Below are positions 34,797-46,352 of a DNA stretch of 64,000 nt, one piece after another. Under the pieces are notes generated by a model. That model did no database searches, had not been told where the DNA came from, and was given only the letters and a program-made list of their open reading frames with translations. The position numbers were made by a program, and so were the translations under genes. Origin of the DNA: Melitaea cinxia (Eukaryota > Arthropoda > Insecta > Lepidoptera > Nymphalidae). How positions within the stretch are numbered: position 1 is the stretch's first letter; every line of letters starts with the position of its first letter. Location: the NCBI RefSeq assembly GCF_905220565.1, contig NC_059416.1:9238001-9302000 (forward strand), written 5' to 3'.

Positions 34797-36512
34797 TTAG
34801 TCAACATTAATACCTACTTCATTAATATTGGTAAAAACTTAGCTGAGTCTATAAATAAACGGGTTGGGAACTCATTAAATAATATTACCATTGCTGGTGC
34901 ACAATCAGCTAGTTTATCCTCTTTTGTCTTGCTTGATACCGATCCGGGTGAGGTTTTCCGCATTCTTATGGGTCTGGATTCGAATAGTGCACCTGGGTGG
35001 GACGGTATCACAACAAAATTTATAAAGAACGCTAGAGACTTTTTTGTCCCACACATAACAACTTTGACAAATATCTGCTTCCGTGCTGGTATTTTTCCTA
35101 CTATACTTAAACGATCGATAGTGACTCCCGTGTACAAGGGTGGGGACAGATCTAACGTAAACAACTATAGGCCAATTTCTGTACTAAATGTCATTTCAAA
35201 AATAGTAGAAAAAATACTAAATATAAGACTTCTAAATTATTTAAATAAATTTAATGTGTTATCCGACGCCCAATTTGGCTTCAGGAGACACCTATCAACC
35301 GAAGATGCTATTATAACCCTTACAACGATTATCGTCAAGGAAGTAGATAAAGGCAATAAGTGTCTTTCCGTGTTTTTAGACCTAAGAAAAGCATTTGACA
35401 CCGTATCTGTCCCAATCCTTGTACAGAGGCTAGAGAATATAGAAATACGTGGTGTCGCTTTGTCTCTTTTTAGAAGTTATTTATCTGATAGAACTCAAAT
35501 GGTCAAAATTGATAATTTCATAAGTGATGAAGAAACCGTTCTATTTGGGGTACCGCAGGGAAGTGTTCTTGATTCGACGCTCTTCCTGGTGTATATAAAT
35601 GACCTCTGTAACTTACGGGACGTCGGGGGAACGATCATCTCCTATGCCGATGATACCACTATCGTCTTTACTGGCAAGTCATGGAAGGATGTTGGAATTA
35701 GTAGTGACAAAGGTTTAACCAAAGTATTCAAATGGCTAGATGATAATCTTATGACATTAAATATAACAAAAACAAAATATATTTGCTTTGCTCCTAATAA
35801 TGCTTCTCAGCCAGGAGCGGACTTCCGCGTTAGAATTCACAGTTGTTCAAATGTCGATACAATGCCAATAGATTGCAACTGCCCGGATATTGAGAAAGTG
35901 ATGTCTATGAAATATTTAGGTATAATAGTGGATCAGAGATTAAGTTGGCAGCCCCACATTGAAGCAACTGTGAGCAGGATTAGGAAGCTTGTTTGGATGT
36001 TTAAAACATTGAGGGATGTAATGGCGGTTGAACTATTAAATAAGATTTACATTGCCATGGCCCAATCAGTTTTAGGCTATTGTATCACGGTCTGGGGAGG
36101 CGCCAATAAGTCCAGCTTCCTAAATATTGAACGAGCCCAAAGATCAATTATTAAGGTGATGTACTGCAAACCACTCAGATTTCCTACTGATACTCTGTTC
36201 AATATTAGTGGCTTGTTGTCAGTAAGAAAGCTTTACATACTAAACATTACACTAAAATGTCACAAAAATTTGCCTTATGACCATCGCAAGGTATTAAAAC
36301 GTAGGAAAGACATAGTTGCACCGTCATATTCTTATCGAACGGTCTTTGCCAAACGTCAGTATGATAGCCAATCCGCTTACGTATACAATTCTATTAATTA
36401 TAAACTAAAAATTTATCCAATGACATTACGAAAGTGTAAGCAAGCTATAACGGAGTGGTTAAGGGAACTAACATATGAGGATGTTGAAAAATTGTTAGTT
36501 AGAATAGCATAA
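34797..36512 (+). pseudogene. Reverse transcriptase of CR1/Jockey-group LINE
   Basis: The frame is open from 34797; I use that because the truncated copy has no natural start. Landmarks in order: YFINIGKNLAESI (linker end), SNSAPGWDGITTKFIK, NYRPISVLNVISKIVEKIL, SDAQFGFRRHLSTEDAI, LDLRKAFDTVSV, GVPQGSVLDSTLFLVYINDL and SYADDTTIVF, where YADD is the catalytic motif. Then MSMKYLGIIVDQRLSWQPHI and a C-terminal region without an RNase H. Two usually conserved positions are altered: the typical GVPQGSVLGP reads LDS here, and the His usual after AFDTVS is Val. RT and thumb are intact in length, so decay is recent. Exact clade (CR1, L2, Daphne or Crack) not decided by eye. Confidence 0.8.
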
Positions 36513-36556
36513 AAAAGTAAAGTAAATAACTAGATGAGTATATGTATACGTATGCA

Positions 36557-36640
36557 TGTACACACACACACACTCACACTCACACGCACGCGCACACACA
36601 CACACACAAACACACACAAGCACGCACGCGCTCACAGACA
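36557..36640. repeat. CA-rich microsatellite in LINE 3' UTR
   Basis: Imperfect CACACA tract with CACTCACA and CACGCGCACA interruptions. A 70-codon frame here is low-complexity. Confidence 0.85.
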
Positions 36641-36974
36641 CATTCTTGATCACATTCACTCACTTATAAAGCGCAGTTTAATTACTAACAAAATTCTGTT
36701 TTTTATAAAATCGTGTCATATTGTTACCGTTTGTATGAAATCTTAGTTAAAGACTTGGGAAGTTGCGAGTCATTCCCACAACAAGTATCTACGATAACTT
36801 ATTGGGAAGACTCAGTGTAACTTATATTGTAATCAGATTTCATGAATAAAGATATTATTATTAAAAAAAATATATACTGCATACAAACTGATCAGAATAC
36901 AAGGAATTCAGAAGAAATGTAACGGTTTCGAATCTGAGCTAAAAAGATCGCAATTCCATATAACAATGTGTGTG

Positions 36975-37258
36975 TATGCTTCTCTTCCCGTGGGTGTCGT
37001 AAGAGGCGACTAAGGGATAGCATAGTTCCTCTACCACCTTGGAACTTATAAAGCCGACCGATGGCGTGATATCCATCTAACTGCTGTCTTTGAAATACAC
37101 AGGCCGAAGACGGGCAGCAGCGTCTTAGGTGCGACAAAGCCAGCCCTGCGGTCACCAACCCGTCTGCTCAGCGTGCTGACTATGGGCAAAACACATGAGT
37201 TCGCGCCAAATATGGCGCGAACTTGTAGAGGCCTATGTCCAGCAGTGGACTGCGTCTA
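36975..37258 (+). mobile_element. SINE-D, near full-length copy
   Basis: GCTTCTCTTCCCGTGGGTG, GTAAGAGGCGACTAAGGG, TTGAAATACACAGGCCGAAG, GCCAGCCCTGCGGTCACC, a palindromic TTCGCGCCAAATATGGCGCG and the tail GCCTATGTCCAGCAGTGG. It ends abruptly after GACTGCG, without the (TGA)n tail. Family Z follows within about 20 bp. Confidence 0.75.
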
Positions 37259-37279
37259 CAACACACACTCTACACTAGG

Positions 37280-37560
37280 TCTGCAAACAAGCGTACGGTT
37301 CACCTGATGGTAAGCGATTACCGTAGCTTATAGATACCTGTAACACCACAAGCATCGCAAGCGCGTTGCCGACCCAATCCCCAATCCCCCCTCCTGGGGC
37401 TCTGGTCACCTTACTCACCAACAGGAACACAATACTGCTTGAAAACAGTATTATTTTGCTGTGATCTTCTGTAAGGTCGAGGTACTCTACCCCAGTCGGG
37501 CTGCTCCAGATTTTGAGCAGAAAATTCCTGCTGTGCCCTACCTCAGTTAAATAAAAGTTA
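37280..37560 (-). repeat. Family Z, best full-length copy (reversed)
   Basis: Runs from GGTCTGCAAACAAGCGTACG through CACCTGATGGTAAGCG, CAAGCGCGTTGCCGACCC, GGCTCTGGTCACCTTACTC, CTGTGATCTTCTGTAAGG and CCAGTCGGGCTGCTCC to CTGCTGTGCCCTACCTCAG. About 280 bp; use as local reference. The 119-codon minus frame is a by-product. Confidence 0.7.
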
Positions 37561-37997
37561 AAGGTAAAGGTTTGTATAGAACGCAATATGCATTTGAAAA
37601 CGGAAAATATATTTGATTTTTCGCGTCCAATCACGGTAAATAACTAGTTCATAAAACAAGATAAGCGTTTATATGAATATTAATTGTACCTAAACAAAAT
37701 AAATTATACAAAAATTTATCTTATGTCAAGAGTTGATAATGTTTTTAGTGATTATCTTCGAGGCTAAATAAAAAATTTTAATCGGCCTTTTTTGTATCTT
37801 TTCGGTTCTTTTTCGTGAAAAAGTTTATTTTTTTATAAATTATCTTTTATAGAAACTTTGTCTTGACAATAACGAAAATATCCTGGCAATGGCAAAGGAT
37901 TTCTCTTCTACTAATGACAAGGATTAGAGCTTAGTTTACTACGTTGCTCTACCATAAACACACAGCTTCATAATCGTATATCCCAAAAGTTATTTGC
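37561..37997. other. AT-rich stretch, no gene seen
   Basis: No gene. A weak SINE-A-like remnant (CTTCTACTAATGACAAGG) lies near 37910. Confidence 0.35.
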
Positions 37998-38222
37998 TTC
38001 AGCCTGTAATATCCCACTGCTGGGCATAAGCCTCTCTCCCTATATAGGAGAAGGATCAGAGCTTAATCCACCACGCTGCTCTAATGCGGGTCGGTATATT
38101 CCAAACACCCGGACCATCATCTGTGGCCAAATGTTTGTCATAATTATGAGGAGATCGAACTAGCAACCGCCAGCGCAACAGCCACAAACCAATGTTGTGA
38201 TAGTTGCGCCCATACGTCGTTA
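37998..38222 (-). mobile_element. SINE-A/B-type copy, reversed
   Basis: The tail CAGCCTGTAATATCCCACTG and body AGAGCTTAATCCACCACGC are SINE-A. The head region has AGGAGATCGAACTAGCAACC (decayed B box) and GTTGCGCCCATACGTCG. The middle of SINE-A is deleted. Confidence 0.65.
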
Positions 38223-38687
38223 AAAGTTATTTATGAATCAGGTTTTATTTATTTTTCTTCATCATTAAACATTAAATGAAATTATAAGCTCTCAATGGTG
38301 ACAAATCATTAGATTAAAACTTTGACTATTATTTGCATTTAACGCCTTGTAACCACTAAGTCGAGAGATTCGTAATATAAAAACAATTCATCGCAAATCG
38401 TGTCTAATGATAATTATAAACAATAGCAAATTGTAAAAAAAATTACGAAGGTCTAACCAGTGGCACGCTTACCATGGGTGGTTGGTTCGATGTCAAAGTT
38501 ACTTTTTGTTGTACAATTAAGAATGCTGTTAAAAAAAGTAATATACGAAATAATTCCTTATACGAATTGATTTTAATTTTTATTTTTTTTTTATATATTA
38601 TTTTCGCGGTAGTAATTCATTTTATACTGATTTTTTATACGAGTATATCACTAAGGACAAACATACATTGAAGATACCTATCAAGGC
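38223..38687. other. AT-rich stretch, no gene seen
   Basis: The 65-codon frame 38474-38671 encodes a hydrophobic, Phe/Ile-rich stretch with no recognisable family. Not called. Confidence 0.35.
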
Positions 38688-39180
38688 CTAGGGATGTGAG
38701 ATTCATGGAACAAAGTCGATTAAATAAAAATCGATTTTTTCTATTATTTAAAAATGTACATGCTTTTCATATTGGAATCATAAACCTAAGAGACTCATAT
38801 TAAGAATTTATCGGATTAAGAATCAAATAAAAAGTATGAATAAAAAAATAACCGATTCAAAATTAAAAACCAAAGCGAATGTTTATTTTAAACTCTCAAG
38901 GTAAGGGATAAGGAAACCCAATATCATTTAATAATGAAATTTGTATTAATATACAAATTTTCAGTACCATTAAACATTTTATTATAATAAAAATGAAACG
39001 ATGAGCATCCTAACAAAATGACAACCTTATTGTCTCAAAAACTAAAATATAAAACAAATCTTTGGTTAATCTTTAAGTTTAAACAATAAAAAAATTAAAA
39101 ATAGTTATTGTCACAAACGTCCACTCCTATTTGACATTTGATTAGTTAAAAAAAAAACAATTTACTTTACAGCACACGAC

Positions 39181-39202
39181 TGAAGTAAAACTTACAAAAC
39201 GT

Positions 39203-39242
<40 letters not shown>

Positions 39243-39371
39243 ATCTTCACTAACTTATATTTCCTTCTCGACTTCCGTTCGTCTTACCCGATCACACTTT
39301 TCGTGATGCTCTCGTCACGCATTCACCAGCTTACTCCCCAAGTCAAGGGTACGTAAAGAAGTTATAATTAA
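39181..39371. mobile_element. MITE-F copy with internal (CT)n
   Basis: Left end TGAAGTAAAACTTA; right end AAAGAAGTTATAATT, decayed. The interior in reverse matches the 22.3 kb copy (GAATGCGTGACGAGAG, GTGTGATCGGGT, ATATAAGTTAG). A 34-bp CT tract not present in the other copy sits near the left end. Confidence 0.6.
39205..39238. repeat. (CT)17 microsatellite
   Basis: Uninterrupted CT repeat inside a MITE-F copy. Confidence 0.95.
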
Positions 39372-39483
39372 AAAAATCGATTTAAACGCGAAATTTATAT
39401 AATCAATGTAAAAAAAAAAAACGATTAATATTACTGTAAAAATCGATCATAAAAAAAAACGAATATTTTTTCACAACACTAAC

Positions 39484-39625
39484 AAAGCCCATTGCCGTCT
39501 TTACTCCCGCTGTCAATATAACGCAATTCTTAGACCTCTAACAACCTTGTATGAGCAGTGCCTTTGATCTCCTATAAGGTTTGAGGTACTACACCAGTCA
39601 TGCTATCTTCGGCTATGTCCTACAT
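39484..39625 (-). repeat. Degenerate family Z copy, reversed
   Basis: GATCTCCTATAAGGTTTGAG, GTACTACACCAGTCATGC and CTATGTCCTACATTAATA echo the family's 5' half in reverse. Confidence 0.4.
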
Positions 39626-39831
39626 TAATAAAACTATCCTCGATCGATAAATATTTGTACCTACTAGTTGTAAGCATTAATTAATATTACTTCGTCTGCG
39701 ATCAATAGTATTTTCAATGTAGCGAATATTATTATCATTTATAGCCCGTGCCTTCATAATTAACCTTACAATTATAAAAGAATTTTAAAAATAAGTTCAA
39801 TACATAGTAACATAGCTTCTATAAACACGTT

Positions 39832-39900
39832 CTTCCCGGTTGCGCTGATCCAGATTTCGAGCGAGAAATTTCCTGCCACGTGCCCTGAAAAAACCTCGCA
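39832..39900 (-). repeat. Family Z 5' end fragment, reversed
   Basis: CCCGGTTGCGCTGATCCAG, ATTTCGAGCGAGAAATTTCC and TGCCACGTGCCCTG match the family's 5' end. Confidence 0.4.
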
Positions 39901-40751
39901 GCCCATTCATTATCCCGCACGAGTCATGAGAGTAAAGCAGTAATTAATGGCGTAGGTAAAACCACCGTTGAAAATCCTATTAATCATATATTAACGACAC
40001 ATTTTGAAGGTTAATGACAAACAGTAAGGAAAACACGTGAAACAAAATCTTAGCCCCGGTTGATTCCCACTGCCATAAGCGTCATCGTACTTCATGCTAA
40101 GATTTACTAACAATTGTTTTTCATTTCTGATACGTACATTAAAAAGTAAACTAAATTACAACACATGTACAATAATGTTTTTCCAAACACAATAATAAAT
40201 AACGCTCAATCAATATCTCTATTACCAATACGTATAATTGTATAACGTATAGTGTCACCTATAGACTAAAACTATTTTTTTTTAATCTCTCATATATGAA
40301 TAAAACCAATAATCTTGAATTTTAACAAAGTCTAAGTAGCCCGTCGAACTGTCTGAATCATTTATTTATTTATTTTCTTTTATACAAACCTTGCTCTGAC
40401 AATAGCGAACACATAAACAGAAAGGGTTTTAGAAGTTTGAAGATTATACGATTACATACATAGATCTAAAGTTGTTTGTAAACAAATAATAAATTTAAAA
40501 AAATCGAATAAAAACTAACCAACCTTTCACCTACATATGTGTATAGATATCACAAAATAGGTTAGTATGTATTGTAAATAAAAACAATAATATAAAAACT
40601 TTCATTATTTGCAATAATAACCTATTAAGATAAATACGGTATAAATATTATATTGGTAATAAGTTAATGATAAGAAATACTTATCGCCAATAACATTGTA
40701 GTACGATACAATGTTAGATTACTCATTGATCAATGAATTCTTCAATTTAAT

Positions 40752-40848
40752 TAGACCGTTGGCGCAGTTGACTAGGCTAACATTAGTTAACGCTATTTTT
40801 GGCTCAGTAGCTCATTTCTGGTTCAAATCGCCTTAGTTCTGAAATTGT
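40752..40848 (+). mobile_element. SINE-C head, degenerate
   Basis: GACCGTTGGCGCAGTTGAC (A-box region) and TTTCTGGTTCAAATCGCC (B box) about 60 bp apart. The body is not recognisable. Confidence 0.4.
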
Positions 40849-41267
40849 CTGAGAATAAATTTAAAGTTTTTTATTAATAAGAAGCTAATAGATAAAGCTT
40901 AGCCGAATAATATTCGGTGCAGTATTAGATAGAAGATGTGTGATGCTATATTTTATGCAAGTTATTACTAATTTTGTACTAAAACACAGTTTACATATTA
41001 TTTTAAGATAGTAAGTTAAGAGTTTCATCATCTGAATGTACATTTCGAATCTGTGGTAGCTTCACTTTTAAAATTTTTATTTGTAAAATGATGATTCAAA
41101 AGTCCTTTTGAAGCTTATTTGAATAAGTTATTTTGATTTTGTGACCTTTCGAAAAAAATCGTTTGATAAATAATCGATTAATGTCGTATATAACTTATTA
41201 TCATTTACCTTAATTTTATATACCTATGTATTTTGGAATTTTTCCGATTATTATTTCACATCCCTAG

Positions 41268-42429
41268 TACGTAGGCTCGGCTTGCACCACCTCTCGCGGA
41301 ATATCGCCCCGGGCCGAGGCCCTTTTAACACGGCCATTTAACCCTGGGATAAATACGCCCATGCTTAACGTAAGGTAGACGGTACGACTGTCCCTTTATA
41401 TTCAGTGGCACAAAATAATATAGGCTATTTCGGCTAATAGATGTTGCCATATTAACCCCCTTACTACTTCATTAGAATAAAAATAATAATTATCAAATTA
41501 GTAATTGTATTCATACTCGTACTTTCATCAACTAACCTTGACGTGATAAATCATGAGTAGCGGGAAGTCAAAACATTTGTTTTAAAGCTATAAGTCTATT
41601 ATCATTGTTAATTATAATATACAAATAACATGATACCTATGTGTGGCACTAATTACGATACCCGGTAATATTTGAAAAAATATGTTTATATTTATTGCTA
41701 TGTAAATGATTGATGTATATTGTTTAATAACATTAAAAAAAACTTTTTATATAGTAACATTTCAAATGTGACAAATAAGAAATTAAATAAGAAAATTTTA
41801 TTATTTTTATTTAGAAATAAACGTACCAAAATATTAATATTAGACACATTTATTTTTTAATTTTTCAGTTTATACAATACAGTAATGACATGAAAATATG
41901 TTATAAAATTTTAGTTTTTTTTTTCTCACAAAACAGAAGCAATAACGTAAAATCTTTAACAATGCCAAAATAACTAAATGAAACCACGTGGTACACTTAG
42001 TATTAAGCATAACAATAACACAATACTTCCTAGAACATAATATAATAACAAATGTGATTTAAAAACACCTAGTATTTCGTCATTAAATTTGATTGAAGTA
42101 TCATAAAATCTAAAAAATAATAATGTAATAAAACAGACGACGTGTATGCAAATCATTTTACTGCAAGTCTAATTAAAATATTGGAGAATTGCAAAAAATA
42201 TTAGTGAGGTCAAACCTCCTTCACTTTGACGTAAGAGCTCTTAACAGTTGCTGGCCTGAAGGGTTCTGTGAAAAAAAAAAAGTTAAAAGAGCTCTAACAC
42301 TTGTTCAAAATACCTAAGTTTTAGATGATTTAGTTAGGTAAGCAATTTCAATACTTTTCTTAGAAAAACGTATTTGTAATCTTTTGTCTGTTATCTAAAA
42401 GTTTATAAATATTATTCAAATTTAATGAA
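41268..42429. other. No gene seen; one GC-richer patch
   Basis: 41270-41400 is unusually GC-rich for this window (ATCGCCCCGGGCCGAGGCCC). I see no repeat family or coding frame in it. The remainder is AT-rich; the 60-codon minus frame 41974-42156 is hydrophobic with no known domain. Confidence 0.35.
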
Positions 42430-42439
42430 ATGTTTAATG

Positions 42440-42690
42440 AAATGGTCTGGGTGTTTGTGCAGTCCTTGTGGGTCTCCCCACCGTGCCTCGGAGAGCACGT
42501 TAAGCCGTCGGTCCCGATTGTTATCATGTATACCTGATAGCGATCGTTACTCATAGTAGGGAATATATCCGCCAACCCGCATTGGAGCAGCATGGTGGAT
42601 TAAGCTCTGATCCTTCTCCTACATGGGGAAAGAGGCCTATGCCCAGTAGTGGGATATGATATAATAGGATATGGCTGAAGCAAATGAAAT
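42440..42690 (+). mobile_element. SINE-A, 5' truncated
   Basis: Starts at TGGTCTGGGTGTTTGTGCAG, i.e. inside the body. Continues with TGCCTCGGAGAGCACG, CCTGATAGCGATCGTTACTC, AGCATGGTGGATTAAGC and GAGGCCTATGCCCAG. Very similar to 31199-31552 over the shared part. The tail carries an inserted ATATAATAGGATATG duplication before GGCTGAAGC. Confidence 0.75.
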
Positions 42691-43054
42691 GTGGGTGTTA
42701 AGCTTTATATGAACTTTTCACTATTTTTCTACAGATAAAAATGTAATTGTCAATTAAACTAATTTTAACAATAATAATAATAATTTTAATAACACATAAA
42801 TATGTTGACATTTTCATTTTTACCCAAATCCCTTTCACACTTTATTCTGGTTCTATTAATCACAGGATTTTGTTTTATAACTTACCAGCTGTTACACGCG
42901 ACTATGTTTACCAGAAAATTGTCCCACATAGGAAAAACTCATATCACGAGAATCATAACGCTCTTAGGTTTTCAGTAATTTAGCTGCTTCATCTTCAGAC
43001 TTCCATAAAATGAAATGATTGTAATATAAAACTAGTATTACAATTTGAAAAAAA

Positions 43055-43300
43055 TCTGTTTTTTTTATCGATTGGTTTTTTTTTTGTGTTACCTAATAAC
43101 TTTTTACTGGATGGACCGATTTCGATAATTCTTTATTTAATCAAAAGGTGGTGCTTGTCACGTAGTTTTATTTAAATTTCATTGAAATTTGACCAGTACT
43201 TTTAAAATTTTTATCTAATAATGCGCCTTTACTTGACTATGTTTTCATCTACCTACGTTGTACTACTGGTCGATATAATTCAAGTTTTTTGTTTGCAACA
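43055..43300 (+). mobile_element. Family M copy, ends eroded
   Basis: GTTACCTAATAAC, TTTTACTGGATGGACCG, AAGGTGGTGCTTGTCACG, TTACTTGACTATG and ACTGGTCGATATAATTCAAG follow the family order. Confidence 0.55.
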
Positions 43301-43642
43301 CAATTGTATGATCTAAAGTTTCCTAATTGATTTTTTTGCCATCGCATTTTTATTACAGTTATAAAACAAATAATATTATGGAAAAATATATTTTGTACAA
43401 TACAATATTGCTACAAAACATGAACACACATTCACTAAACTGACTAATGTTGTTCAAGTGGGCAATTTGTTTGTTACTGTGAGAGGCGTGCTATTGTACG
43501 TTGGTTTGGACAGCCTCAATGACGACTACGCTCACGGAACCTGGAGTGAACACAACCTATATCTATATGTATCTATAGGTATTCAGTATTCTGAAGAAAA
43601 TTAAGTTATATGTGTACATATAGTTTTGAAATATATTTAATT

Positions 43643-43707
43643 ATTATAATGAAACAAGTTTTTCGGATTTTATCGCTGAAGCTAGAAGTCCAATGTTTCA
43701 TTATAAT
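43643..43707. mobile_element. MITE-T deletion derivative (65 bp)
   Basis: ATTATAATGAAAC (43643-43655) and GTTTCATTATAAT (43695-43707) are perfect 13-bp TIRs. The left subterminal AAGTTTTTCGGATTTTATC is shared with longer copies. Another ATTATAATGAAA end lies near 43766. Confidence 0.65.
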
Positions 43708-44266
43708 GAGTTAAATTATAAACATTAGGAAACAATATATTTAATTATATTTTAAACTCACTACATTATAATGAAATTAATAGATACGCGCACTGATTTG
43801 TATATACCAATAAATGTATATAGCAGTACTTTATGTACCTACGTACGAGTATATATGTAAGATGTATTTGCGTTATGTCCCGCATCGCCTCGCAAACCTT
43901 AAAAGAGCGCCTTTTATTTATTTTTATAACTCAAAGTTTTAACAACCTCAGTTATTATACTAGAGTGTTGTCTTAGTTGATGTTATTTATTAATAAATTA
44001 GAGTGCCTTGCAGTTTCCATTAAGATATACTCATAGTAGCAAAAAAGTACCGCTACTGTGAGCCGTTTCATAATGTCTATGTATAGGCTATTGTCCTATA
44101 TCACTTATGTGGACGTTGTTTTAATTTTAAAACTAATATAAAATGGTAAAATAACAAAAAAAAAATAATAAAGTTTTAAGTTTAACAATTATAAATAAAG
44201 ATTTCCTCCCGATAATATAATTATACATAGTATTTTTTTTTTCTAATGTTTACGCGAATTTTACTA

Positions 44267-44417
44267 ATTATAATGAAACAACTTCCGTCACTGTTCTCAT
44301 TCTGATATCCTGATCAGTCCTCCATTGACCATGGTCGCTGTAAAGTATCCGAAACGTCGGATGTCTAAAAAACTTAATTAACCGCGATAAAATCCGAAAA
44401 ATTAGTTTCATTATAAT
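44267..44417. mobile_element. MITE-T, 151 bp
   Basis: Perfect 13-bp TIRs ATTATAATGAAAC/GTTTCATTATAAT. The interior includes TTGACCATGGTCGCTG, AAAGTATCCGAAACGTCGG and GATAAAATCCGAAAAAT. TA at both outer edges would fit a TA duplication. Non-coding. Confidence 0.7.
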
Positions 44418-44472
44418 ATACATAATACGTTAATGCGTATACAATATACGAGTAAATAATTATATTTTATTA

Positions 44473-44789
44473 CTAGCTGTGCCCACGACTTCGTCCGCGT
44501 GAAATTTTAAAATAAAATTTGTTAAGTTCTCAGAGTTACAATATAAATAATTTACTGAAATAAAAGTAGCCTAAGTTACTCCTTATTACATCAGCTATCC
44601 GCCAGTAAAGGCCCCGCCAAAATCCGTCCAGCCGTTTCAGAGATAAGCAGGAACAAACAGACAGACAGACAAAAATGGTAAAAAATGCTATTTTGGTATA
44701 TGTACCGTGTATACATCCACATGCATTTAGTAAAAAGCGGTTACTTTAATATTACAAACAGACACTCCAATTTTATTTATTTGTATAGA
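44473..44789 (-). mobile_element. Nonautonomous Helitron (317 bp), intact ends
   Basis: Reverse strand starts TCTATACAAATAAATAAAAT and ends CGCGGACGAAGTCGTGGGC, ACAG, CTAG; flanks A and T. Collinear with 7857-8115 (shared ATTGGAGTGTCTGTTTG, GGTACATATACCAAAATA, AGTAACCTAGG-like block) but with about 60 bp more interior. Confidence 0.8.
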
Positions 44790-45829
44790 TTTGTTAAAAA
44801 ACTTACTTTTACTATTTGTCCTTTCGAAAGTATTTATAACTTAAATACGTTTTAATACATTTCTCCGACAATGAAGTGATTTTAAAAAAGTTTTTTCAAG
44901 GTTATTAGAAGGTTGGTCAACGAGGCGTTATTGTAGGTTTTTCTTACAATCCCTATATTTTGTGGACAGACGCTAAGTATTATACTGTACAGGTTTTACT
45001 TTATATGAATTGTCGGAATAAGTCATAAAATGCGATGTTATTAATTGTCTGTTATTATATCTGCTATTTTTTTTTTTATTTATACATAAACTTATTTTTT
45101 TAGAAAATGAGATTTATGAAATATATTAAAAATCTGTACAGATATTAAAATGATAGTGAATACTAAAAAATATTTTTTTTTTATATTTGTTATTGTTTGT
45201 TATTTGTTATTTTTTACGTGATTTTTTAAAGTACTGAAATAATTTTAAGAAACATAACATAATATTTATGGGTCACATATCAATCATAGCTACGAATTTA
45301 AATTCTATGTCTTCAGGGCCGCATTTGGAGTTCTGAAGGCGCCGAGGCGACGAAGCGGAGGCATCTAGTGTTTTTAGGTTCTCTATTGATAGGATCGACC
45401 ACAACGTTAACTTTAATTTTATAGCCTTAATTTTATTGTACATTTGAGCACTAAGAGTTTTTTAAATCAATGTACCATAGTCAGTTCAAACAAAGTATCC
45501 TTATTATAAATAACGTTACAGCTCCACTTTGGTGAAACCCCGTTCACTATTTTGCGTCATTGAAGTTACTTTTAATGACGATAGTCAAACAAATAACGTC
45601 AAACGCGTTACTTTTCGTACCAAATGTTTAGCTTTATAACACATTTGTGTCTATTTATTTAAGGAAATCTCAATGTTCTTCGCGTGTTTGTCTATTTAAA
45701 CGGCAATTTTTAGAATCGATACGTAAATAATATATTTGAGTATCGCTTTGGGGTTTTTTTTTAATGTATATAAATAAAAATAAATCGCCGCGTGTACACA
45801 CATAGCTTTATTTTATGGAACTTGGTCGG
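44790..45829. other. AT-rich stretch, no gene seen
   Basis: A GC-richer patch (GGCGCCGAGGCGACGAAGCGG, 45338-45360) resembles the one near 15.67 kb and may be a shared repeat fragment. No gene. Confidence 0.35.
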
Positions 45830-46065
45830 CAAACAAGCGTACGGCTCGCCTGATGGTAAGCGATTACCGTAGCTTATAGACTTCTGGCAACACTAGAAGC
45901 ATCGCAAGCGCGTTGCCGACCTTAAGCCCAATCCCCAAATCTCTGGTCACCCTACTCACCATAGGAACTCAACACTGCTTGAAGGCTGATATTCTGTAAG
46001 GTCCAGGTACCCCAGTCGGGCTGCTCCATATTTTGAGCAGAATATTTGCTGCTTAATTTCCGAAA
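45830..46065 (-). repeat. Family Z copy, reversed
   Basis: GGTCGGCAAACAAGCGTACG, GCCTGATGGTAAGCGATTAC, CATCGCAAGCGCGTTGCCG, CCCCAGTCGGGCTGCTCC and TTTGAGCAGAATATTTGC. Confidence 0.7.
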
Positions 46066-46104
46066 GACTCCATCAATTTGGACAATATTTTTAATACATT
46101 AAAT

Positions 46105-46352
46105 GTGGCACACTGGCATACGGTTCTACCTGATGGTGTGCGAATACCGTAGGTTATGGAAGAATGCAATACTAGGAGTATGCCAAGCGCGTTGCTGCCT
46201 GCCCAGAACACTGACTACCTTACCAACGACAGTAACACAATACTACTCAAAAACAGTATTGGTTAGCTGTGATCTAGTGTGTGTAAGGGTGTGAGGTTAT
46301 TCCAAATTTTGAGCAAAATATTTTCTGCTTTGTCCTACCTTAATAGATAAGT
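46105..46352 (-). repeat. Second family Z copy, reversed, more diverged
   Basis: GGCACACTGGCATACGG, CCAAGCGCGTTGCTGCCTG, AACACAATACTACTC, TTTGAGCAAAATATTTTCTG and CTTTGTCCTACC. Same orientation as its neighbour 40 bp away, with different divergence. Confidence 0.6.

Larger units (their letters stand above)
34540..36870 (+). mobile_element. 5'-truncated CR1/Jockey-group LINE
   Basis: Coding similarity starts near 34540 with the basic linker that follows the endonuclease domain in these LINEs (frame starting TAC CGT at 34562; peptide NLIRKLKRNYNKSKIEENIK). That frame hits TAG at 34778-34780, and the RT continues in another phase after TAA at 34794-34796, so there is a frameshift or small indel between. 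The RT frame runs to 36512. The 3' UTR holds a CA-rich tract at 36557-36640 and ends near TAAAGATATTATTATTAAA. The endonuclease domain and ORF1 are missing. Confidence 0.75.
38688..41267. mobile_element. Candidate decayed hAT-like element (12-bp TIRs)
   Basis: CTAGGGATGTGA at 38688-38699 and TCACATCCCTAG at 41256-41267 are perfect inverted repeats. Both subterminal regions are rich in ATCGATT-like motifs (AAAAATCGATTTTTTC on the left, TAATCGATTAATG on the right). The GGGATGTGA end fits hAT-type termini. No transposase is recognisable, and no 8-bp duplication was found, so the pairing may be fortuitous. MITE-F and family Z debris lie inside. Confidence 0.35.

Noticed and set aside
34814..35164. 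116-codon minus-strand frame
   Set aside because: Antisense shadow of the CR1-like RT coding region.
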